Positions 1 to 5,824 of a DNA stretch of 7,702 nucleotides are shown here, piece by piece. The stretch spans positions 1 through 7,702 of the forward strand of contig DCSW01000127.1 in the NCBI GenBank assembly GCA_002325825.1, written 5' to 3'. The stretch is from Collimonas sp. UBA1456 (GTDB lineage: Bacteria; Pseudomonadota; Gammaproteobacteria; Burkholderiales; Burkholderiaceae_D). The position numbers were made by a program, and so were the translations under genes. Position 1 is the stretch's first letter. Each line of letters opens with the position of its first letter. Under the pieces are notes generated by a model. The model saw nothing but the letters and a program-made list of their open reading frames with translations. It was not told the origin of the DNA and did no database searches.

Positions 1-59
1 AGAAAAATACAGGGCCTGAACAGCTATATTTATTAACCTAAATTGGTACACTTCCATAT

Positions 60-108
60 CTTGAGGAGGAACTTAATGCGCTTCATCAAGTCTCGTTCCT
101 CAAGAACG
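60..108 (+). repeat. Inverted repeat that could mask the ribosome binding site of the small ORF
   Basis: CTTGAGGA (60-67) is perfectly complementary to TCCTCAAG (97-104). The left arm covers part of the Shine-Dalgarno sequence of the ORF that starts at 76, and the right arm lies within its first ten codons. A second, mutually exclusive hairpin, CGTTC-CTCAA-GAACG (94-108), uses the same right arm. The pairing is visible in the sequence; any regulatory role is inference, since an 8-bp repeat can arise by chance. Confidence 0.3.
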
Positions 109-228
109 ACGCCAGTATTCTGCACTAATAGGTTGTGCGCTGATTATGCGGAATTATTTCTGCCGCAAGCGGCGCAAGAACTTGTTCTTTGCCATTATTC
201 TTTCGTCACTTTTTTGACGACCGCGTAG
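76..228 (+). CDS. Possible small ORF, 50 aa, unknown function
   Basis: An ATG at 76 is preceded by a very strong Shine-Dalgarno match (GAGGAGGA, 63-70) at good spacing. It opens a 50-codon frame (MRFIKSRSSRTTPV...) ending at TAG 226-228. The product has a basic N-terminus and three cysteines. I see no membrane segment or recognisable domain. The last 34 bp overlap the 3' end of phrB on the opposite strand, so the frame's tail is antisense to a real gene, which weakens the case that it is coding. It could be a genuine small protein, or the start of a larger gene whose rest was lost by rearrangement. The support is the ribosome binding site only; function is unknown. Confidence 0.25.
   Translation: MRFIKSRSSRTTPVFCTNRLCADYAELFLPQAAQELVLCHYSFVTFLTTA
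162..192 (-). terminator. Weak candidate terminator hairpins downstream of phrB
   Basis: Two small inverted repeats lie just past the phrB stop (195-197, minus strand). They are GCCGC-AA-GCGGC at 162-173 and GCAAGAA-CTTG-TTCTTTGC at 174-192, the latter with one bulge. On the minus strand the first stem is followed by AGAAATAATT, which is AT-rich but not a true U-tract. They could end phrB transcription, but they do not form a textbook intrinsic terminator. Confidence 0.25.
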
Positions 229-1679
229 CGCTGCAAGGTCAGCTTACGCGCTTCATCGTGCTGTACCAGCGGCAATGGATAGTGTTGCCCCAGTTTTATT
301 CCCGCCTTATCAAGCTCATTTACGGGCGCCAGCCAAGGCGTGTGGATATGTTTATTGCTGAGGCTCGCCAATTTCGGCAGATAACGGCGTATGAATTTGC
401 CGTCTGCATCGAATTTCTCGGATTGCGTAATCGGGTTGAAGATGCGGAAATAGGGTTGGGAATCGCATCCTGACGATGCTGCCCATTGCCAGCCGCCATT
501 GTTTGCCGCCAGGTCGAAGTCATTCAATTTGATCGCAAAATACTGTTCTCCCCAACGCCAGTCGATACCCAGATCCTTTATCAGAAATGAAGCCACCACC
601 ATCCGCAGTCGATTGTGCATGTAACCGCTTTGATTGAGTTGCAGCATCGCCGCGTCAACCAATGGATAGCCGGTTCGGCCGTCACACCAGGCCTGGAATA
701 AGGAGTCTGCATGCGCGCCCAATTCCCACTGAATCGCATCGTAATCCGGCTTGAAGGCACGCTGGGCAATATGCGGATGGTGGTGCAGGATCATGAAATA
801 GAAGTCGCGCCAAATGAGCTCCGAGAGCCACACCGCTGCACCGCTGGCCTCAGCATTCTGGTGCAGCGTCTGATATGCCATGCGCGCCAGCATGCGAATT
901 GAGATCGTGCCGAAACGCAGGTGCACCGAGAGATAAGACGTGCCTTTGATCGCTGGAAAATCGCGGGCCTGGCCGTATTGAGCGATGCGTGACATGAAGT
1001 CTTCCAGCAGCGCGGCGGCGCCCGACATGCCTGGCTTGATCTTCAGATCGAGCAGATTGGTTTTTTTAAAACCGAGCTCAGCCAGGCTTGGAATAGTGCC
1101 GGCCAGTGGCGCTGGTGCCAGCTGCTGTGCATATTTTTTAATCGGATAGGATTTTAGGAAGAAGGCACCATCTGCCGCCGCCACTCTCTTCATCCAGGCA
1201 TTCTTGTATGGGGTAAAGACTGAGAAAGGCTGATTCTTGAACGTGAGGATTTCATCGCATTCAAAGATGACATGATCCTTGAAGCTGTGCCATTGGCGGC
1301 TGTCCGCAGCCAGCGCGTGGGCAATCTCGGCATCGCGTTGCTTAGCCTGCGGCTCGTAATCGTGATTGCTGAATACTGCGTCGACGCCAAATTGTGCCGC
1401 CAGTGCCAAAATTTCATGGCGCGCGGGGCCGTGGCGTACGATCAACCCGCCGCCAAGTTCGCGTAACTCTTTATCCAGTTCGACAATGCTGGCGTGGATG
1501 AATTCGATCCGCCGATCGGAGCTTGATCCGGTCTCCAGCAACGGCCGTAGGATGTCGGTATCGAAGACGAACACGCAATACACCTGTTTGCTGGCCTTTA
1601 ACGCATGGTGTGCGGCCGCGTGATCGAATACACGCAGATCGCGGCGAAACCAGAGCAGAGATTTTTCAAATGGTGGCAT
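195..1679 (-). CDS. phrB: Deoxyribodipyrimidine photo-lyase (class I CPD photolyase)
   Basis: A light-driven DNA repair flavoenzyme that splits cyclobutane pyrimidine dimers. From the chosen ATG the protein has 494 residues; E. coli PhrB has about 470. Residues 5-170 form the N-terminal antenna-chromophore domain, opening with KSLLWFRRDLRVFDH. Residues 225-485 form the helical FAD-binding domain. Seen there are GTSYLSVHLRFGTIS (246-260), WLSELIWRDFY (284-294), GYPLVDAAM (337-345) and MHNRLRM (354-360). The NNGGWQWAASSG segment (393-404) and YFRIFNP (410-416) follow. The tryptophans of the E. coli electron-transfer chain (W306, W359, W382) have counterparts at W318, W374 and W397. The frame stays open upstream to a TTG at 1781, but the family starts directly before the WFRRDLR block, which favours the ATG at 1677-1679. 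No good Shine-Dalgarno precedes that ATG. The gene diverges from yqgE across 140 bp. Confidence 0.95.
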   Translation of the reverse strand: MPPFEKSLLWFRRDLRVFDHAAAHHALKASKQVYCVFVFDTDILRPLLETGSSSDRRIEFIHASIVELDKELRELGGGLIVRHGPARHEILALAAQFGVDAVFSNHDYEPQAKQRDAEIAHALAADSRQWHSFKDHVIFECDEILTFKNQPFSVFTPYKNAWMKRVAAADGAFFLKSYPIKKYAQQLAPAPLAGTIPSLAELGFKKTNLLDLKIKPGMSGAAALLEDFMSRIAQYGQARDFPAIKGTSYLSVHLRFGTISIRMLARMAYQTLHQNAEASGAAVWLSELIWRDFYFMILHHHPHIAQRAFKPDYDAIQWELGAHADSLFQAWCDGRTGYPLVDAAMLQLNQSGYMHNRLRMVVASFLIKDLGIDWRWGEQYFAIKLNDFDLAANNGGWQWAASSGCDSQPYFRIFNPITQSEKFDADGKFIRRYLPKLASLSNKHIHTPWLAPVNELDKAGIKLGQHYPLPLVQHDEARKLTLQRYAVVKKVTKE

Positions 1680-1819
1680 GAAGAGACGATGATTGATTAA
1701 ATGGATAGTGCTTGAATAATAGCGAAAGTGATATTGGTACTGGCTTGCGAATAACTTTACCGGAGAAGCGAGGCGATGCAAAGCGGCTTTAGTCTATTTA
1801 AAACTGATAAAATGTAGGC

Positions 1820-2476
1820 ATGGCCAAGCTAGACACATTTCTCGACGATTCCTCCGCGCGCAAGAGCGCTACGAAGACCTTAGACAGCTCGGATTTCTCA
1901 TCGTTGAATCTGACTAATAATTTCCTCATTGCAATGCCATCTATGCTGGACACAGTCTTCGGCGGGACGGTAGTTTATTTGTGCGAACATAATGCTAATG
2001 GTGCGTTCGGCGTAGTCATCAACAAGCCGACCAACATGACCACGCAGGTCCTGTTCGACCGCATCAATCTGAAACTGGAAATCAACTCAGGGTTGAATTT
2101 TGCCGACTCGATTGGCGAGCGCCCCGTGATGTTTGGCGGACCGGTGCAGATAGAGCGCGGCTTTGTGCTGCATGCTCCGATCAAGAATTACTCTTCGACG
2201 CTCAAGGTGACAGAACAGATTGCGATGACCACCTCCAAGGATGTGTTGGAAGAAGTCGCTCACGGCAACGGCCCGCGGCGTCTGCTGGTCAGCCTCGGCT
2301 GCTCCGGTTGGAGCGCCGGTCAGCTGGAATCGGAGATTGTTCTTAACGGCTGGCTGACGGTCGCCGCCGATCCCGTTATCATTTTTGATATGCCGATTGC
2401 CGAGCGTTTCGCTGCAGCCGTGAATCTGTTGGGCATTTCCCCTTTCATGTTGACGTTGGAATCCGGACGTGCATGA
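1820..2476 (+). CDS. yqgE: YqgE/AlgH family protein (UPF0301, DUF179)
   Basis: A 218-residue member of the YqgE/AlgH family, a widespread proteobacterial protein of unsettled biochemical function. After a polar, Ser-rich, probably disordered extension (residues 1-29) comes the family core. It opens with LTNNFLIAMPSMLD (31-44), then VVYLCEHNANGAFGVVINKP (51-70). MFGGPV (104-109), RGFVLH (113-118) and the signature GCSGWSAGQLESEI (160-173) follow. Upstream of the ATG there is only a TAGG placed too close to work as a standard Shine-Dalgarno. An AT-rich GATAAAAT lies about 7 bp before the ATG, so a nearly leaderless transcript is conceivable. The stop codon overlaps the possible GTG start of ruvX, and the yqgE-ruvX pair is a common proteobacterial arrangement. 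Family assignment is firm; cellular role is not known. Confidence 0.93.
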   Translation: MAKLDTFLDDSSARKSATKTLDSSDFSSLNLTNNFLIAMPSMLDTVFGGTVVYLCEHNANGAFGVVINKPTNMTTQVLFDRINLKLEINSGLNFADSIGERPVMFGGPVQIERGFVLHAPIKNYSSTLKVTEQIAMTTSKDVLEEVAHGNGPRRLLVSLGCSGWSAGQLESEIVLNGWLTVAADPVIIFDMPIAERFAAAVNLLGISPFMLTLESGRA

Positions 2477-2519
2477 TTTGTGCACCAATACCGCGTTGCG
2501 CCCAACGCTGCTGAACTTG

Positions 2520-2903
2520 ATGGTTACCGTACTCGGTTTCGATTTCGGCCTCAAGCGCATCGGCGTTGCTGTCGGCAATGCCTTGCTCAGGCAGGCGCAG
2601 CCGCTGCAGGTGATCGGCTCCACCACCAATGATGGCAAGTTCGCCGAAATAGCGATCTTGCTGAAAGAGTGGCAGCCTGACCTGTGCGTGGTTGGCCTGC
2701 CGCTGCATCCGGACGGTGCAGAACATGAAATGACGGTCCGTTGCCAGCGTTTTGCGAACCAGTTGCATGGCCGCTACGGTGTCGCCACGGTGCTGGCCGA
2801 TGAGCGTTACTCATCGGTGGTGATAAAACAACAGCGCGGCGAAGTGATCGATGATCGTGCTGCCGCGATAATTCTGCAGCAGTATTTTGATGATCTATCT
2901 TAA
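2520..2903 (+). CDS. ruvX: Putative pre-16S rRNA nuclease / Holliday junction resolvase RuvX (YqgF)
   Basis: An RNase H-fold nuclease of the YqgF family, linked to 16S rRNA 5'-end maturation and, by fold, to Holliday junction resolution. From the ATG at 2520 it has 127 residues. Residues 5-20 (LGFDFGLKRIGVAVGN) carry the first-strand acidic residue D8. VVGLPLHPDG (57-66), LADERYSS (92-99) and the closing DDRAAAIILQQYF (111-123) complete the family motifs. The stretch between the DER motif and the last helix is about ten residues shorter than in E. coli YqgF. The frame stays open to a GTG at 2469, which overlaps the yqgE stop by 8 bp and has a weak GGAA upstream; that start would give 144 residues. 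I prefer 2520 because it places the DFG motif at the same distance from the N-terminus as in E. coli, but coupled initiation at 2469 is possible. Confidence 0.9.
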   Translation: MVTVLGFDFGLKRIGVAVGNALLRQAQPLQVIGSTTNDGKFAEIAILLKEWQPDLCVVGLPLHPDGAEHEMTVRCQRFANQLHGRYGVATVLADERYSSVVIKQQRGEVIDDRAAAIILQQYFDDLS

Positions 2904-2935
2904 TGATGTTGTACTGAACAAGCAATGAAGATGCA

Positions 2936-3457
2936 ATGACTACAATCACTCAAAAATTCGATACCGAAGCGCTGTATCAGGTGCTTGAGGCCAAAGTAAA
3001 AGACGGCTTGGCGCAGGCCGACAATGTCGCCGTGATCGACATCTACTCTGATGGCGCATGGCTGGCCGAGAGCCTGGTCGCGGTCTTGCAATTGAACCCG
3101 GACGAACGTCTTGAATTTATCGATGTGATGTTCCATCGCGACGATCTTTCAGAAAAAAGTTTACACTCGAATATCAAGCCGACGCAGATCCCCTTCGATG
3201 GCAACGACGTCATGATTCTGCCGATCGACAATGTGTTATACACTGGCCGTCCCACGCGCGCGGTAATCAACGAACTGTTCGACTATGGCCATCCCGTCAA
3301 GATCATGCTGGCGGCGCTGATCGACTGTCGTGAGCGCGATCTGCCGGTAGCGGCAGATTTTGTCGCCCAGGCTGTGACGCTGCAGTCGGGCCAGTCCCTC
3401 CAACTTCAAGGTGCCGATGACGGCGGATTAAACCTGATTGTGCAATCGAATGCTTAA
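2936..3457 (+). CDS. pyrR: PyrR-type protein (pyr operon regulator / uracil phosphoribosyltransferase family), possibly degenerate
   Basis: A 173-residue type I phosphoribosyltransferase-fold protein of the PyrR family, directly before pyrB. Classical PyrR binds uridine nucleotides and pyr mRNA, and can convert uracil plus PRPP to UMP. Family features seen here are SDGAWLAESL (38-47), the VMFHRDDLSEKSLHSNIKPT block (64-83), IPFDG (85-89) and VLYTGRPTRAVINELFDYG (100-118). Two active-site features are unusual. The PRPP loop, normally a DD pair before VLYTGRT, reads I97-D98-N99-VLYTGRP. The pyrophosphate loop, normally with a G-G pair (TGG or SGG), reads Y37-S-D39-G. Enzyme activity may therefore be low or absent. 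A weak GAAG precedes the ATG. The 3' end overlaps pyrB by 8 bp, suggesting coupled translation. Only 32 bp separate it from ruvX, leaving no room for a PyrR-controlled attenuator. Confidence 0.88.
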   Translation: MTTITQKFDTEALYQVLEAKVKDGLAQADNVAVIDIYSDGAWLAESLVAVLQLNPDERLEFIDVMFHRDDLSEKSLHSNIKPTQIPFDGNDVMILPIDNVLYTGRPTRAVINELFDYGHPVKIMLAALIDCRERDLPVAADFVAQAVTLQSGQSLQLQGADDGGLNLIVQSNA

Positions 3458-4409
3458 CCCCCAACTTAATAAAAACGGCGAACTTAAACATCTGCTGACC
3501 ATCGAAGGCTTACCTACTTCGATAGTAACCCACATTCTCGATACTGCTTCTTCATTTGTCAGCGTCAGCGACCGTGATGTCAAGAAAGTGCCACTGATGC
3601 GCGGCAAAAGCGTGTTCAATCTGTTTTTTGAGAATTCGACGCGTACTCGTACCACCTTCGAAATTGCTTCAAAGCGTTTGTCGGCAGACGTCATTAATCT
3701 GAATATCTCCGCATCGAGCGCCAGCAAGGGCGAATCGCTGCTGGACACGATAGACAATCTTTCGGCTATGTATGCCGACATGTTCGTAGTGCGTCATGCC
3801 CAATCAGGCGCGCCCTACCTGATCGCTAAGCATCTGACCGAAACTCGGCAGGACCATGTACACGTGGTAAACGCCGGTGACGGTCGTCATGCCCACCCGA
3901 CTCAGGGTTTGCTCGACATGTACACCATCCGTCACTACAAGAAAGATTTCAGCAACCTGACGGTGGCGATTGTCGGCGATATTTTGCATAGTCGCGTAGC
4001 CCGCTCGGACATCCATGGCTTGACCACGCTCGGCGTCCCCGAAGTGCGCGCCATCGCCCCCCGCACCTTGCTGCCTGGCTGCCTTGAGCAAATGGGCGTG
4101 CGAGTGTTTACCGATATGAACGAAGGTCTCAAAGGCGTGGATGTGATCATCATGTTGCGTTTGCAGAACGAGCGCATGAACGGCGCCTTGCTGCCGTCGG
4201 CGCAGGCATTTTTCAAGAGCTATGGATTGACCCCGGAGCGCCTGGCGCTGGCCAAGCCTGACGCCATCGTCATGCATCCAGGGCCGATTAACCGCGGCGT
4301 GGAAATCGATTCAGCGGTGGCCGACGGTTCGCAAGCAGTGATTTTGCCGCAGGTGACGTTTGGCATCGCGGTGCGGATGGCGGTGATGAGTATTTTGGCT
4401 GGCAATTAG
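3450..4409 (+). CDS. pyrB: Aspartate carbamoyltransferase catalytic subunit
   Basis: Catalyses the committed step of pyrimidine synthesis, carbamoyl phosphate plus L-aspartate to N-carbamoyl-L-aspartate, in the cytoplasm. The 319-residue product shows the full set of catalytic motifs. The carbamoyl-phosphate loop FFENSTRTRTTFEIA is at 59-73, the SxSKGES-type loop (ASSASKGESLLDT) at 88-100, and RHAQSGAPY at 115-123. GRHAHPTQGLLDMYT (145-159), GDILHSRVARSD (176-187), MLRLQNERM (235-243) and HPGPINRG (276-283) follow. Nothing essential is missing. The ATG at 3450 overlaps the end of pyrR by 8 bp; a TTG at 3438 is in frame but adds four residues with no family support. The neighbouring inactive-looking dihydroorotase suggests a Pseudomonas-type ATCase in which PyrB assembles with PyrX. 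Confidence 0.96.
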   Translation: MLNPQLNKNGELKHLLTIEGLPTSIVTHILDTASSFVSVSDRDVKKVPLMRGKSVFNLFFENSTRTRTTFEIASKRLSADVINLNISASSASKGESLLDTIDNLSAMYADMFVVRHAQSGAPYLIAKHLTETRQDHVHVVNAGDGRHAHPTQGLLDMYTIRHYKKDFSNLTVAIVGDILHSRVARSDIHGLTTLGVPEVRAIAPRTLLPGCLEQMGVRVFTDMNEGLKGVDVIIMLRLQNERMNGALLPSAQAFFKSYGLTPERLALAKPDAIVMHPGPINRGVEIDSAVADGSQAVILPQVTFGIAVRMAVMSILAGN

Positions 4410-4534
4410 CACTGTCGTTTTTGTTTTTCAGAGTGTTACGTAACTTCAAACTTTCAGTTTAGTTAGTTGGGGACAGAGTAAATCGTAGCGCTACGGCGAT
4501 TCTTAAATTATGTTCCGCATATAAAAAATTAAAG
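4410..4534 (+). other. Long pyrB-pyrX spacer with two perfect palindromes and a possible repeat-element remnant
   Basis: This 125-bp spacer interrupts an otherwise tightly packed cluster. It holds the perfect palindromes GTTACGTAAC (4435-4444) and CGTAGCGCTACG (4484-4495). The second has flanks AATCG and CGATT, so a larger bulged hairpin covers about 4481-4501. Between them, GGGGACAGAGTAAAT (4470-4484) resembles a string I recall near IS200-like/REP-associated transposase debris in many proteobacteria; this recollection is unverified. A TATAAA (4520-4525) just before pyrX could be a -10 box, but no good -35 is visible and no clear Shine-Dalgarno precedes pyrX. Confidence 0.4.
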
Positions 4535-5824
4535 ATGAAAATTCACATCAAAAACGGCCATCTGATTGACCCCGCAAACCACATCGATACGCAGCAAGAC
4601 CTGTTCATTGCCGTAGGCAAGATAGTTGGTGTCGGTACGCCGCCAGCCGATTTTTCAGCCAACAAGACGATTGATGCCAGTGGTTTGGTGGTAAGCCCAG
4701 GCCTGGTTGATTTGAGTGCGCGCCTGCGTGAGCCGGGTTACAAATACAAAACGACGATGGAGTCGGAAATGCAAGCCGCAGTGCAAGGCGGCGTGACCAG
4801 TCTGGTTTGTCCCCCGGATACTGATCCGGTGCTCGACGAGCCGGGTCTGGTTGAAATGCTCAAACATCGCGCCAAGGGCTTGAACCAGGCACACGTCTAT
4901 CCCCTGGGCGCGTTGACCGTAGGCCTCAGAGGCAAGGAACTGACGGAGATGGCTGAGCTAACAGATGCCGGTTGCATCGGCTTTGCCCAGGCCGACGAAC
5001 CTATCTTCGACACCACGGTACTGCTGCGCGCCTTAAAGTATGCGAGTACCTTCAATTATGCTGTCTGGCTTCGCCCGCAAGATCCCTACCTCGGCAACGG
5101 CGGTATCGCCCATAGCGGACCGATCGCCTCACGGCTTGGTCTGTCGGGCGTTCCGACAATGGCCGAGACAATCCGCCTGCACACCATTTTCGAATTGATC
5201 CGCGCCACTGGCGTCCGCGTCCATCTGTGCCGGATTTCTTCGGCGGCAGGCCTTGACCTGATCCGTGAAGCCAAAAAGGAAGGTCTGCCGATTACATGCG
5301 ATGTCGGCGCTCATCACATCCACATGACCGACGCCGATATCGGCTTCTTCGATTCGAATGCCCGCATGACGCCGCCGTTCCGTTCACAACGTGATTGCGA
5401 TAGCATTCGGCAGGCACTGCTAGATGGCACCATCGATGCGATCTGTTCCGACCACACGCCGGTCGACAACGATAAAAAAGTGCTGCCGTTTGGCGAAGCC
5501 ACACCCGGCGCTACTGGCTTGGAACTGCTATTGTCGCTGGCCTTGAAATGGGCCGATGAATGCGTCGAGCCGGCACAACCACGCCTCAGCCGCGCGTTGG
5601 CAAAAATCACAAGTGATGCGGCACACGTAGCCGATATATCTGCGGGCCAACTTATGGTTGGCAGTCCGGCCGATATTTGCATCTTTGATCCAAACGTGCG
5701 CTGGAAGGTCGAAGCCAAAGAACTGGCCAGCCAGGGCAAGCACACGCCATTTCTCGGTTATGAGCTGAGCGGACGCGTCAAAACCACGATTGTCGCCGGC
5801 CATATTGCCTTCGAGCGCGTATGA
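4535..5824 (+). CDS. pyrX: Dihydroorotase homologue, PyrX/PyrC' type, probably non-catalytic ATCase partner
   Basis: A 429-residue amidohydrolase-fold protein of the class I dihydroorotase family, normally annotated pyrC. The fold is intact: IKNGHLIDPA near the N-terminus, VVSPGLVDL (52-60), LREPG (64-68), TPPFRS (279-284), DGTIDAICSDHTP (297-309) and the C-terminal FLGYELSGRVKTTIVAG (406-422). The catalytic metal site is not. The HxH zinc motif expected after GLVDL is S61-A62-R63. The histidine of the usual HAEDP motif is R180 (WLRPQDP), and that of the HVCHIST motif is R233 (HLCRISS). H260-H261 and D306-H307 remain. VCPPDTDP (91-98) replaces the usual MPNT-type loop. This pattern is known from Pseudomonas PyrC'/PyrX, which lacks activity and is needed to assemble ATCase with PyrB. 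I infer the same job here, with a working dihydroorotase elsewhere in the genome. Its stop overlaps the presumed plsC ATG in an ATGA. Confidence 0.93.
   Translation: MKIHIKNGHLIDPANHIDTQQDLFIAVGKIVGVGTPPADFSANKTIDASGLVVSPGLVDLSARLREPGYKYKTTMESEMQAAVQGGVTSLVCPPDTDPVLDEPGLVEMLKHRAKGLNQAHVYPLGALTVGLRGKELTEMAELTDAGCIGFAQADEPIFDTTVLLRALKYASTFNYAVWLRPQDPYLGNGGIAHSGPIASRLGLSGVPTMAETIRLHTIFELIRATGVRVHLCRISSAAGLDLIREAKKEGLPITCDVGAHHIHMTDADIGFFDSNARMTPPFRSQRDCDSIRQALLDGTIDAICSDHTPVDNDKKVLPFGEATPGATGLELLLSLALKWADECVEPAQPRLSRALAKITSDAAHVADISAGQLMVGSPADICIFDPNVRWKVEAKELASQGKHTPFLGYELSGRVKTTIVAGHIAFERV

Noticed and set aside
1680..1781. N-terminal extension of the photolyase from a TTG start
   Set aside because: The extra 34 residues do not resemble the family, which begins just before the WFRRDLR motif; the ATG at 1679 is the better start.
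2087..2638. Long minus-strand open frame (183 codons) opposite yqgE and ruvX
   Set aside because: It lies antisense to two genes with clear family motifs, spans their junction, and its translation shows no recognisable domain.
3438..3449. TTG start for pyrB giving four extra residues
   Set aside because: The ATG at 3450 gives the usual pyrR-pyrB overlap and a normal ATCase N-terminus.
3804..4277. Minus-strand open frame of 157 codons inside pyrB
   Set aside because: It is antisense to the catalytic core of pyrB, and its His/Gln/Arg-rich composition is typical of a shadow frame.
5314..5745. Minus-strand frame of 143 codons opposite pyrX
   Set aside because: Shadow of a fully supported gene; no start signal and no domain.
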